DNA of 64,000 bases from JAOAGA01 sp964540515. Lineage in GTDB: Bacteria; CALINM01. The stretch's first letter is position 1; the number at the start of each line of letters is the position of its first letter. The translations under genes and the position numbers were made by a program. The notes beneath the pieces were generated by a model. It was not told the origin of the DNA and did no database searches. It was given only the letters and a program-made list of their open reading frames with translations. This document shows, one piece after another, positions 24,674-33,542 of the stretch. Location: contig CAZIMS010000002.1 of the NCBI GenBank assembly GCA_964540515.1, forward strand, positions 124,001-188,000, written 5' to 3'.

Positions 24674-26724
24674 GCGAGAAAAAGACTTGGTCCTATCTCT
24701 CTTTAATAATATTATTTGGGTTTCTAATTAGAACAATCCCATTTATGAATACATTAGTATCAGGTCAGATAGAGTTTTTGCAAACAGACCACTATTATTA
24801 TCTTAGAAGAATTGTTCATATATTTGATAGCCTACCAAAAGTACCAGTTTACGATTACTTTCTTACATTTCCAGAGAAGATTGATCTCCCAAGCCCGCCT
24901 TTTTATCCCCTTTTTCTAACCTTAATTAGCTATCTGATAACCATTGGAAAAATTAGTAATAGTAATATTGAGCTTATAACTTCTATCATAACAGCCTTCT
25001 TTGGAGGGATGATTGCCTTACCTATATATCTTATATCAAGAAAAATTTTTGAAACTAAACTTGCTTTAATCGTTGCATTACTCTCTGTTATGATGGTTCC
25101 ACACTACTGGTATAGCTTCTCGCTTGCAGGTGACCATCATTCCTTAGAGACATTTTTAGGTGCCCTTTCATTATACTTTTTTATTGAAATTTACCAAAAA
25201 GAGAGAGTAGGAACTATTTTAATAAATGTTATAGTATTTTTGAGCCTATTTCTGGTCTGGCAAGGATCGATATTATATATAGTATTATTTTCAATAATTG
25301 TAATAGTATTAAGAGCTGTAAAATTTAAAATAGGTGAGCAGCATATCAAGGTTTTTCTGTGGGTTTTAATTTTATATCATGTCTTTTTAGCTTTATTGCC
25401 GCCAGTAGAATTTTCTTTAAAATATGGTAGATACTCATACTCATTTTCTATTTTCCTTATGTTTTTCTTTAATTTTTTATTGAATCTATATTTTTTTGAC
25501 AGGAAAGAAAAAGGAAAGTTGTTTTTATCATTACTGTTTAGTATCTTCATGTTAAGTTTGGTAATAAAAATTGTAATAAGTGGGAGCGAGTTTTTCTCTG
25601 GAAAAGAGAAATGGTTTTCCATGTCACTTGAGATGGAAACTTTTTTTAATTTTTTAGCAAGAACAGACTATAAAATTTTTAAAAACGTTTTAGAGAATGG
25701 ATTGTTAATCTTACATATTCTCCTTGCTATTATAGGTCTCTTCTTTATATTTAAGGATTGGCTGAAGGAAAAGAACAATATATATTTGATCTCGTTATTT
25801 CAAATAATAATTTTCTTTGCTTTTATTGCTTTAGTAAGGGCAAGATTTAATTATATCTTTATGGTATTTGCTGTTATTTCTACAGTCTACTTGATAAAAA
25901 ATAGAAAATTTTTAATAGGCCTCTATTTAATGATTTCTATATTACATATATTTTTTATTATCTACCTGATTGTCGGTAGTTATGAGATTAAAAATATAAA
26001 ACCATTATTATGGCTTAAAAACAATACTCCCAATCCTATCATAGAGGTAGGTGCACCACCGAGCTATGCGGTTCATTGTATATGGGATGATAGTTATAAG
26101 CTGGTGTACTATGCAAAAAGACCAACAATTGTAAATGGGAGTCTAACATTATCTAATAGAAGGGCATTTCTTGATCATTTCATTATTATGGCTACAGATA
26201 ACTTAGAGGAGTTTTTAAATCTAATTGAGAGACATAAGATTAAATATCTCTACTATGAGAGCCATACTAAATATCTTGGTAGTATGTACTTTAATTTGTT
26301 ACAGAAGGAATATGTTCTACCTATAAGAAGGATTTATAATATAATTGGTTATAGAGATGGTTTTTATCAGGACAGCTATCTTGAAAATTTTCGTATAGTC
26401 TATAATGAGTTTAATATAAAAACAAAGAAACAGACAAAGGTCTTTGAATATGTAAAGGGTGCTAAGATAAATGTTAAGACAAAACCATATAAAGAAATAA
26501 CAATCTCTATAAAAGTTACTCTTGATAATGGTGCCTTCAAGTATTTCCAAACAAAAAAAGCAGATGAAAGAGGAGACATAACATTTATAGTGCCTTACTC
26601 TACTAATAATGATGGTGTAGTAAAGACAGATATTTATAACATTGGAGACAATAATAAAGTTATTAATATTTCTTTGACTGAGGAAGATGTTAGAGATGGC
26701 AATAGTAGGACAGTTATTTTTTAA
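24670..26724 (+). CDS. STT3-type oligosaccharyltransferase (first copy)
   Basis: A 684-aa GT66-like protein with 12-13 TM segments and a soluble C-terminal domain. Asp40 in QTDHYYYLRR matches the first catalytic Asp of STT3/PglB/AglB. LAGDHHSLE gives Asp155-x-His157, the D-x-H metal motif known from archaeal AglB rather than the D-x-D of PglB. The WWDYG peptide-binding motif appears only in degenerate form, as IWDDS about residue 470, ahead of the YAKRP strand. The start is GTG overlapping the previous stop. The likely role is transfer of a lipid-linked glycan to exported proteins. Confidence 0.85.
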   Translation: MSEKKTWSYLSLIILFGFLIRTIPFMNTLVSGQIEFLQTDHYYYLRRIVHIFDSLPKVPVYDYFLTFPEKIDLPSPPFYPLFLTLISYLITIGKISNSNIELITSIITAFFGGMIALPIYLISRKIFETKLALIVALLSVMMVPHYWYSFSLAGDHHSLETFLGALSLYFFIEIYQKERVGTILINVIVFLSLFLVWQGSILYIVLFSIIVIVLRAVKFKIGEQHIKVFLWVLILYHVFLALLPPVEFSLKYGRYSYSFSIFLMFFFNFLLNLYFFDRKEKGKLFLSLLFSIFMLSLVIKIVISGSEFFSGKEKWFSMSLEMETFFNFLARTDYKIFKNVLENGLLILHILLAIIGLFFIFKDWLKEKNNIYLISLFQIIIFFAFIALVRARFNYIFMVFAVISTVYLIKNRKFLIGLYLMISILHIFFIIYLIVGSYEIKNIKPLLWLKNNTPNPIIEVGAPPSYAVHCIWDDSYKLVYYAKRPTIVNGSLTLSNRRAFLDHFIIMATDNLEEFLNLIERHKIKYLYYESHTKYLGSMYFNLLQKEYVLPIRRIYNIIGYRDGFYQDSYLENFRIVYNEFNIKTKKQTKVFEYVKGAKINVKTKPYKEITISIKVTLDNGAFKYFQTKKADERGDITFIVPYSTNNDGVVKTDIYNIGDNNKVINISLTEEDVRDGNSRTVIF

Positions 26725-26772
26725 TCTTTATCATTTAGGATTAAATATTTTTTATGATAGAATATTTGTCAT

Positions 26773-27723
26773 ATGGCTACATCAATGCCGAGTGTAACTA
26801 TAGTTGTACCTGTCAAGCCTGGTCTAACACCAATTGTTCTTGATGCTATAAAAAATATTGATTACCCAAAGGAGCTACTGGAGGTATATCTTGTATATGG
26901 AAGAAACCCATCTATGCAAAGAAATAGAGTAGTTGACATTGCAAAGGGTGAGCTAATCTATTTCTTAGATAATGATTCCTTACCACAAAGAGATACTTTA
27001 AAGAAGTTAGTATCCCACCTTATTAACAACCCAAATGTTACTATATCTGGAGGCCCTAATATTAAACCAGACAAACTTCCCTTTTTTCCTTTTATTTTTG
27101 GAAAAACCTTTGAATCCATCTTTTGTACTGGTTCATCGAGAAGTAGATATCTAAGGTTAGGAGAGGTGAGGGAGACAAATGAAAAAGAGATAATTCTTTG
27201 CAATATGGTTATGAGAAGGGAAGATTTTTTGTTATTTGGCGGACTTAATGAGAGGCTATATCCTAATGAAGAAAATGAGCTCATGGAAAAGGTAAGAGTA
27301 AGTGGAAAGAAAATAATCTATGACCCCTCTGCCTATATCATAAGAACGCCTCGGCAGACCATAAGAGCTTTTATAAAGCAGGTTTTTAATTATGGGCGAG
27401 GCAGAGGCGAACAGACAGTTTATTATCCAAAAAGCTTTAGCTTCTTTAATTTTATACCACTAATGTTTGTTTTTTATCAACTTGTAGCCCTCATTAAGGG
27501 AGGAATATTATTTTATCCCTTCTATTTTTATCTTTTCATTCTATCTGTTGATAGCATAATTAAGTCGCTAAAAGAAAAGGATTTAAGGCTCTTAGCATTA
27601 CCTATAACAAGCTTTTTGCTACATACTATATATGGCATCGGGACCTTATATGGACTATTAAAAGCACCCTTCAAGAAAATAAAGACAGAGGAGATTAGAA
27701 TTGAGAAAGTATCTATTAATTGA
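26773..27723 (+). CDS. GT2 family glycosyltransferase with C-terminal membrane segments
   Basis: A 316-aa protein. The N-terminal GT-A domain has VTIVVPVKPG, the acidic motif LDNDSLPQR (about residues 70-78) and an ENELMEKVRVSGKKI region near 175. The C-terminus has two hydrophobic segments (about 220-265), placing it at the cytoplasmic membrane. It probably builds the lipid-linked glycan or extends an undecaprenyl-linked sugar; donor and acceptor are unknown. TAGAAT lies 9 nt before the ATG and there is no clear Shine-Dalgarno. It overlaps the second STT3 gene by 23 nt. Confidence 0.8.
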   Translation: MATSMPSVTIVVPVKPGLTPIVLDAIKNIDYPKELLEVYLVYGRNPSMQRNRVVDIAKGELIYFLDNDSLPQRDTLKKLVSHLINNPNVTISGGPNIKPDKLPFFPFIFGKTFESIFCTGSSRSRYLRLGEVRETNEKEIILCNMVMRREDFLLFGGLNERLYPNEENELMEKVRVSGKKIIYDPSAYIIRTPRQTIRAFIKQVFNYGRGRGEQTVYYPKSFSFFNFIPLMFVFYQLVALIKGGILFYPFYFYLFILSVDSIIKSLKEKDLRLLALPITSFLLHTIYGIGTLYGLLKAPFKKIKTEEIRIEKVSIN

Positions 27724-29821
27724 AAGGCTATCTCTTCTTTTTATTGTTCTTTTTGGTTTTTTGGTGAGGCTTATCCCCTTTCTTGATAGACTTAAAGAAA
27801 GCCCCATACTCTTTTATCAACCTGACAACTGTTATTATGTTAGAAGGGTATTAACGATACTGTATAACTTCCCTCATATACCGATGGCTGACATTTACTT
27901 GAGTTATCCAAAATTATCAGAGTTTCCAAGCCCACCCTTCTACTCAGTCTTTCTTGCTTTTTTATCATATATATTTGGTTTAGGTAATCCTACGGAACAT
28001 ACCGTAGAACTAACAACATCACTGGTATCTGCTTTTACAGGTGCTATGGTTGCTATACCAATTTATCTTTTTGCAAAAAAGATCTTTGAGAGAAGATTTA
28101 TAGCTATAGCCTGTGCCTTAGTCTCAACAATGGTTCCCACTCATTATTGGTATACTAATGCCTTTGATGGAGACCATCATGCCATAGAAGTATTTCTTAC
28201 TTTAACAGCTATATATTTTTTAGGGGACTATATTGAGAATAGGTTAGCCAAGGTAAGTAAAAATCTTTTTATACTTTTTACTGCGGCTTTGTTTTTAGTT
28301 TGGCAGGGAGCAATCTTGTATTTAGGGTTGATGGTAATATTTGTAGTTACTTACTCAATAGTAAAGAGAGATTGGCAGTTACTATCAAGTTTTGGATTTC
28401 AAATTTTAATTATTGCTTTGATAATCTTATCTTTTAACTTAATCCTTCCACCTTATACTGAGTTTGTTAGCTACGGACGTTACTCTTTTTTTTCTGCCTT
28501 TGCTGTGTTTCTAGTATCTTTCGCAATTTTATCTTTTTATTTCTCGATAAATAAAAAATTTTTTCGTGCTATCTTATCCTTTATTCTTCTCTTTGCAATC
28601 TTTTATCTTCTTAAAGAAGAGCTTTTAAAGGGCTTTCTTTTTATTGCTAAGAAAGAGAAGGGTTTTATCTCAATTCTTGAGATGAAGTCTATCCTGGATT
28701 TAAAGTTCTGGACAGGTAGCATTAACAAGGAGTTTTTCAGAGGACTTGGCTACTTTTTTTATCTCCTTTTTCCTCCTTTTTTGATACTCTTTCTTGTTAA
28801 AGATAGAAGATTTAGTTTTTCCTATACATTATTTTTTATAGTTGCCTTTGCCTTACTTTCTTATAATCAGAGAAGGTTTGGGTATATATATGGCCCATTA
28901 ATAGCACTCTCCTTTTTTTACTTCTGGGACAAGACATATAGTTTTAAAAAGGGTATTATAGGCATTATCTTTATAATCCCAATCTTGGCTACTTTTATAG
29001 AAGGGGTTTCTCTGACTAAGAGGCTTTTTGACAACATTATAAATACAGAATTAAGAAATGCCTACATCTGGATGAGAAATAATACTCCTCTCCCATCACC
29101 TAGTGTTTTTGACTATAAAACATTGCCAAAATACACAGTATATGCGCCATGGTATCAAGGTTATTATCTTGTTCATATAGCTCAGAGACCAGTTTTTGCT
29201 AATAATGCATTACTTGTGAGTAATCAAGAGGGCTTTATAGATAGTGTAAAGATTTCTATAACCAATGATTTAAATGTTTTTAGTAGTTTATTAGATAAAT
29301 ATAATGTTAGATATATTGTTATCCCTGGAGTTACCTATGAGTTTTCCTCCTTTGAGTTTATAAGATATCCCTATATTGACCCTCCTCAAAGAGTCTTTGG
29401 TGCTCTATTTTTGTTAGATGGAAAGTTTGGCAAAAATTATTTAGGCAACTTTAGGCTCATAGCTGATTTTATAAATCCAGTGGATGGTAGAAAAAGAGTA
29501 AAAATTTTTGAATATGTTAAGGGAGCAAAATTAAAGATCCATGTGGGTAGAGATAAAGAAGTGTCAGTAAATATAAAAATTAGAACTCCCTTTCAAAGAA
29601 TAATTTTTACACAAACAGAGAAGGGAGATAATGAAGGTTATGTATTTTTTACAATACCCTATAGTACAGGTGTTCAGGGCATGACTTTTACAGAACATTC
29701 TGTCATCAATATTGATAGTAAAAAGATACCTCTTTATGTCTCAGAATCTGCTGTCTTAGATGGCAAGAGCTTTGAATATAATTTAGTAAAGGCAAAGCCT
29801 ACAGGGGTTAACCTTGATTGA
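27701..29821 (+). CDS. STT3-type oligosaccharyltransferase (second copy)
   Basis: A 706-aa paralogue of the protein at 24670, with the same layout. Asp42 lies in PDNCYYVRR, Asp158-x-His160 in FDGDHHAIE, and PWYQGYYLVH stands where STT3 has WWDYG, followed by AQRP. The C-terminal 200 residues (FEYVKGAKL and beta strands) align with those of the first copy, indicating duplication. It starts at TTG inside the end of the GT2 gene. Two divergent STT3 enzymes side by side may use different acceptors or glycans. Confidence 0.85.
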   Translation: MRKYLLIERLSLLFIVLFGFLVRLIPFLDRLKESPILFYQPDNCYYVRRVLTILYNFPHIPMADIYLSYPKLSEFPSPPFYSVFLAFLSYIFGLGNPTEHTVELTTSLVSAFTGAMVAIPIYLFAKKIFERRFIAIACALVSTMVPTHYWYTNAFDGDHHAIEVFLTLTAIYFLGDYIENRLAKVSKNLFILFTAALFLVWQGAILYLGLMVIFVVTYSIVKRDWQLLSSFGFQILIIALIILSFNLILPPYTEFVSYGRYSFFSAFAVFLVSFAILSFYFSINKKFFRAILSFILLFAIFYLLKEELLKGFLFIAKKEKGFISILEMKSILDLKFWTGSINKEFFRGLGYFFYLLFPPFLILFLVKDRRFSFSYTLFFIVAFALLSYNQRRFGYIYGPLIALSFFYFWDKTYSFKKGIIGIIFIIPILATFIEGVSLTKRLFDNIINTELRNAYIWMRNNTPLPSPSVFDYKTLPKYTVYAPWYQGYYLVHIAQRPVFANNALLVSNQEGFIDSVKISITNDLNVFSSLLDKYNVRYIVIPGVTYEFSSFEFIRYPYIDPPQRVFGALFLLDGKFGKNYLGNFRLIADFINPVDGRKRVKIFEYVKGAKLKIHVGRDKEVSVNIKIRTPFQRIIFTQTEKGDNEGYVFFTIPYSTGVQGMTFTEHSVINIDSKKIPLYVSESAVLDGKSFEYNLVKAKPTGVNLD

Positions 29822-30500
29822 TAAAGATAAGGTTTCAATTTTGATGACAGCCTTTAATGAGGAAAAAGTGGTCGGGAAGGTATTAGAAGGGCTTATTAAT
29901 AGAGGCTATAAAAATATAATTTTTGTTGACGATGGTTCAACAGATGGTACCTATGAGATTGCAAAAAGTTTTGATATTTTTATTCTAAGACATATTATAA
30001 ATAGAGGCAAGGGAGCTAGTCTACAGACAGGAACAGATTATATTTTGAAAAAAGGGTATGATTATATTGTTCATTTTGATGCCGATGATCAACACAACCC
30101 CGATGATATAGATAAACTGCTTTTCCCATTGTTTAAAAATGAAGCAGATATTGTTTTTGGCTCTCGTTTTTTAGGATGTGTAGAGAATATACCTTTCTTT
30201 AGGAAAATAATCTTGAAAGGTGGTATTTCCTTTACAAACTTTTTATATGGTATAAAACTTACAGATGTGCATAATGGTATGAGAGCTTTTAAGAGTGAGG
30301 TTTTTAAAAAAATTGTCTTAACGGAAGATAGGTTTGCCTATGCCTCAGAACTTATTGAAAAGATAGTAGCCTTTGGATTTAAGCTTAAGGAAGTACCTGT
30401 AAGGATAATATATACAGAATACTCACTTAAAAAGGGTCAAAAAAATCTCAATGCCATAAATATTTTTTTGAAAATGATTAGGAGGAAGTTTTTTGCTTAA
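29814..30500 (+). CDS. GT2 polyprenyl-phosphate sugar synthase-like (DPM1-like, soluble)
   Basis: A 228-aa GT-A glycosyltransferase with VSILMTAFNEE, VDDGSTDGT (residues 39-47) and HFDADDQHNPDD (catalytic DxD), plus the SRFLG and HNGMRAF blocks of the dolichyl/undecaprenyl-phosphate mannose synthase group. It lacks the C-terminal TM segments of GtrB-type enzymes. The next gene encodes a DUF2304 membrane protein, its usual neighbour and probable anchor. It starts at TTG overlapping the STT3 stop by 8 nt. It likely supplies the polyprenyl-phosphate sugar for the DUF2723 and STT3 enzymes. Confidence 0.85.
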   Translation: MIDKDKVSILMTAFNEEKVVGKVLEGLINRGYKNIIFVDDGSTDGTYEIAKSFDIFILRHIINRGKGASLQTGTDYILKKGYDYIVHFDADDQHNPDDIDKLLFPLFKNEADIVFGSRFLGCVENIPFFRKIILKGGISFTNFLYGIKLTDVHNGMRAFKSEVFKKIVLTEDRFAYASELIEKIVAFGFKLKEVPVRIIYTEYSLKKGQKNLNAINIFLKMIRRKFFA

Positions 30501-30843
30501 ATATCAGATTTTTTTTGGCACAATTATAATTATTATCTTAATTTGGAATATATTTTCTTTAAAAAAAGGAGCTATAAAACTAAGAAGATTTTTTATTATA
30601 TTTGTTTTCTGGCTATCAGTTCTTTTAGCAGTTATTTTTCCAGAAGAGACCAATAGGATAGCAAAATTTTTTAATATTACCCGTGGGGCAGATTTTTTTA
30701 TTTATATTTCAATTATTGTAATTTTTTATGCACTCTTTAGAATCTATGAAAAGATTGAAAAAATAGAAAGTAATATTACAAAGATAGTAAGAGAGTTTGC
30801 CCTTTTACAAAAGAAGATCGAGGACCAGTCAAAAGACGAGTAG
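30493..30843 (+). CDS. DUF2304 membrane protein
   Basis: A 116-aa protein with three hydrophobic segments (about 2-20, 30-50 and 68-88) and a Lys/Glu-rich C-terminal helix. The spacing and the FxxxRxxxKIEKIESNITKIVRE pattern are those of DUF2304, commonly found next to DPM1-like GT2 genes. It starts at TTG overlapping the GT2 gene by 8 nt, with GGAGG about 7 nt upstream. It probably tethers the soluble GT2 to the membrane; that function is inferred. Confidence 0.8.
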   Translation: MLKYQIFFGTIIIIILIWNIFSLKKGAIKLRRFFIIFVFWLSVLLAVIFPEETNRIAKFFNITRGADFFIYISIIVIFYALFRIYEKIEKIESNITKIVREFALLQKKIEDQSKDE

Positions 30844-30847
30844 ATGT

Positions 30848-30877
30848 TTTACATTTAAAAAAATATTCAATTATGAT
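30848..30877 (+). promoter_or_regulatory. Candidate promoter for the second GT2 gene
   Basis: TTTACA (30848-30853), 18 nt and TATGAT (30872-30877) fit sigma-70 spacing, with the ATG at 30891. No Shine-Dalgarno is present, and the predicted leader is only about 7 nt. Confidence 0.4.
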
Positions 30878-30890
30878 ATTTTAAAAATCT

Positions 30891-31820
30891 ATGATATCGA
30901 TAATAATCCCCCTTTTAAATGAAGAAGAAAGTTTGAGACCCCTTTATGAAAGACTCTCTAATGTTTTTGATAAGGAAGAAGTGGAGTTCATCTTTGTAGA
31001 TGATGGAAGTACTGACAAAAGTCTCTCAATACTAGAAGAGTTTGCAGAGAAGGATAGGCGTATTAAGGTTATCTCTTTTAGAAGAAACTTTGGAAAATCA
31101 CCTGCCTTAGCAGCTGGTTTTAGTAAGGCTAAAGGGGATATCATTGTTACAATGGATGCGGATTTGCAAGATCAACCTGAGGAAGTACCTAAACTTATTG
31201 AAAAATTAAAAGAAGGTTACGATTTTGTCATTGGTTGGAAGTATCCCCGATTAGACCCTATAAATAAAAGGCTACCTTCTAAGGTTATTAATTCAGTTAC
31301 ATCTTTATTAACAGGATTAAAAATCCATGATATGAATAGTGGGCTAAAGGTGATGAGGAGGGAAGTAGTAGAAGAGGTCGCTCTATATGGGGAGCTCCAT
31401 AGATATATGCCCCACTTAGCTTATATGAAAGGTTTTAAGGTCTGTGAAGAAAAGGTTAGGCATAGTGAGAGAAAATTTGGTAAGAGTAAGTTTGGTGCAA
31501 AAAGGTTCGTAGCAGGGATTTTTGATCTAATGACCATTGTCTTTTTAGGCAAATTTGGTAAAAAACCCATGCATTTTTTTGGCCTCTTTGGGATCCTTCT
31601 TTTAGCCATAGGCTTCTTTATAAATCTTTATATTGCCTATTTGAGGTTTAAACATGGTGGTATACTTGGTAGATTACCCCTACTTTTACTGGGGATACTT
31701 AATATGATTGTAGGTATCCAGTTTATATCTATAGGGCTTATTGGAGAACTCCTTACAAGCTTTTATGTTAAGGAAAAGGAGTATTCCATTAAAAAGGTGA
31801 TAAATTATGAAAATAATTGA
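30891..31820 (+). CDS. GT2 undecaprenyl-phosphate glycosyltransferase (ArnC/GtrB-like)
   Basis: A 309-aa membrane glycosyltransferase. The GT-A domain has ISIIIPLLNEEESL, VDDGSTDKS, FRRNFGKSPALAAG and the DxD motif MDADLQDQPEE. The region SERKFGKSKFG is the conserved SxRxxGxSK block of this group. Two C-terminal TM segments (about 228-248 and 262-285) anchor it. It transfers a sugar from a nucleotide donor to undecaprenyl phosphate. It overlaps the next gene by 14 nt. Confidence 0.9.
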   Translation: MISIIIPLLNEEESLRPLYERLSNVFDKEEVEFIFVDDGSTDKSLSILEEFAEKDRRIKVISFRRNFGKSPALAAGFSKAKGDIIVTMDADLQDQPEEVPKLIEKLKEGYDFVIGWKYPRLDPINKRLPSKVINSVTSLLTGLKIHDMNSGLKVMRREVVEEVALYGELHRYMPHLAYMKGFKVCEEKVRHSERKFGKSKFGAKRFVAGIFDLMTIVFLGKFGKKPMHFFGLFGILLLAIGFFINLYIAYLRFKHGGILGRLPLLLLGILNMIVGIQFISIGLIGELLTSFYVKEKEYSIKKVINYENN

Positions 31821-32442
31821 TGTTTTTAGTCTAAAGATAGAGGATATTAAGGTTATAAGGTTTGCGAGATTTAAAGATCATCGAGGATATTTTTCAGAGA
31901 TCTTTAGAGTCCAAGATATTGAGGAGCTTGATTTTCTTAAAGGATATAAGTTTTATCAAGCCAATGAAAGCTTTTCAAAGGAAAATGTGATTAGGGGGCT
32001 TCATCTCCAATGGAACCCCTATATGGGAAAACTTGTTAGAACCATAAAAGGTAGAATGATTGATTTAGCCCTCGACATTAGAAAAAACTCGCCAACCCTT
32101 GGAAAGATTGTAGCCTATGATATGCCTGCTTCTACAGAAAGAGATTACTCTGAATGGATCTGGATACCGCCGGGCTTTGCCCATGGTAATATATTCACAG
32201 AGGAGACCATGATCGAATATTTTTGTACTGGCTGGTGGTCGCCAGATACTGAGGCGGCTATATCACCTCTTTCAGATGATATTGATTGGTCCTTTACTGC
32301 AACAGAGATTATAAAAACTTTTCAGAATATCAAAGAGAAAGGAGCTTTGATGTCAGAAAAGGATAGAAAGGCATTTTCTCTCAAAGAATGGCTATCCGAT
32401 GAAAGATCGCAGAATTTTCTTTACGGAATGAAACATATTTAG
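31807..32442 (+). CDS. rfbC: dTDP-4-dehydrorhamnose 3,5-epimerase-like protein
   Basis: A 211-aa cupin-fold epimerase. Motifs are RFKDHRGYFSEIFR (conserved Arg), NVIRGLHLQ (catalytic His of the RGLH motif), RTIKGRMIDLALDIRKNSPT, and WIPPGFAHGN with the second catalytic block. It converts a 4-keto-6-deoxy sugar nucleotide in deoxysugar synthesis. No rmlA, B or D gene is nearby in the window, so the substrate may not be the rhamnose precursor. GGTGA lies 7 nt before the ATG. Confidence 0.88.
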   Translation: MKIIDVFSLKIEDIKVIRFARFKDHRGYFSEIFRVQDIEELDFLKGYKFYQANESFSKENVIRGLHLQWNPYMGKLVRTIKGRMIDLALDIRKNSPTLGKIVAYDMPASTERDYSEWIWIPPGFAHGNIFTEETMIEYFCTGWWSPDTEAAISPLSDDIDWSFTATEIIKTFQNIKEKGALMSEKDRKAFSLKEWLSDERSQNFLYGMKHI

Positions 32443-32443
32443 T

Positions 32444-33541
32444 ATGGTTCCATTTAAAATCACTATTGTTGGTGCTGGAGTAGTTGGGCTTGCAATAGCC
32501 TATAGTTTATCTCATTACTTTAATGATATCTTAGTTATTGACAAAGAGCCCTCCTTTGGAAGAGAGACGAGTAGTAGAAATAGTGAGGTCATTCATGGGG
32601 GCATTTACTACCCACATGGTTCTCTAAAGGCGAGACTTTGTGTTAAAGGTAGAAGACTTCTCTATGAGTTCTGTGATAAATACTCTATCCCCTATAAAAA
32701 ATTAGGAAAGCTAATAGTAGGAAAAGAAGAGGAAGAGAATCATTTAATTGAACTCTATCACAGAGGGCTTAAAAATGATGTTGAAGGACTTGAGCTGATC
32801 GATCAAAGAGATATTAAGAGATTAGAACCTAATGTAAAAGGGTATATAGCGATACATTCAAAAGAGACAGGGATAATAGATAGTCACAGTTTTATGAAAA
32901 GGCTTTACCTGCTTGCTAAAGAAAAAGGCGTTTTCTTTGCCTTCTCTAAAGAACTTATCAGTTTAGAGAGAGAAAAAAATAGCTATCTAATAGAGATAAA
33001 AGAAGGAGAGAGAATTTTGTCAAATCTTGTTATTAACTCTGCAGGCCTTTATGCAGATAAAGTGGCAGAAAAAATTGGTATAGCTATTGACAAAGAAGAT
33101 TATAGGATTAAGTATTGTAAGGGTGATTATTTTTACTATGCCAAGCCATCTCTTGTAAATAGGCTTATCTATCCCCTTCCACATACAGATCTAAAGGGCT
33201 TAGGAGTCCATGTTACTTTAGACCTTGCAGGTAGAATGAAGTTTGGTCCTTCTGCCTATTTTGTTGATGAGATAGATTATAAGGTAGACGAAAGTAACAG
33301 AGAGCATTTTTTTGAGAGCGCATCAAAATTAATAAGTGGCTTAGAGAAAGAATTTTTATATCCTGATATGGCAGGTATAAGACCTAAGCTTGCCGGTGAA
33401 GGCATAAGGGACTTTATAATAAAAGAAGAGTCTGATAAGGGATTAGAAGGTTTAATAAATCTCATAGGTATAGAATCTCCAGGACTTACCTCCTCTTTAG
33501 CAATTGGTGAGTATGTAAAAAATATTTTAGAGGGTAGATGA
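32444..33541 (+). CDS. FAD-dependent oxidoreductase, L-2-hydroxyglutarate oxidase (LhgO)-like
   Basis: A 365-aa DAO-family flavoprotein. The dinucleotide motif VGAGVVGLAIAYSLS lies at about residues 7-21, then ETSSRNSEVIHGGIYYPHGS and KARLCVKGRRLLYEFC, which are characteristic of LhgO/YgaF, and the C-terminal GIESPGLTSSLAIGEYV completes FAD binding. LhgO oxidises L-2-hydroxyglutarate and passes electrons to quinone. Its place in a glycosylation island is unexpected, and it may act on another 2-hydroxy acid. It starts 1 nt after the epimerase gene. Confidence 0.85.
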   Translation: MVPFKITIVGAGVVGLAIAYSLSHYFNDILVIDKEPSFGRETSSRNSEVIHGGIYYPHGSLKARLCVKGRRLLYEFCDKYSIPYKKLGKLIVGKEEEENHLIELYHRGLKNDVEGLELIDQRDIKRLEPNVKGYIAIHSKETGIIDSHSFMKRLYLLAKEKGVFFAFSKELISLEREKNSYLIEIKEGERILSNLVINSAGLYADKVAEKIGIAIDKEDYRIKYCKGDYFYYAKPSLVNRLIYPLPHTDLKGLGVHVTLDLAGRMKFGPSAYFVDEIDYKVDESNREHFFESASKLISGLEKEFLYPDMAGIRPKLAGEGIRDFIIKEESDKGLEGLINLIGIESPGLTSSLAIGEYVKNILEGR

Positions 33542-33542
33542 T

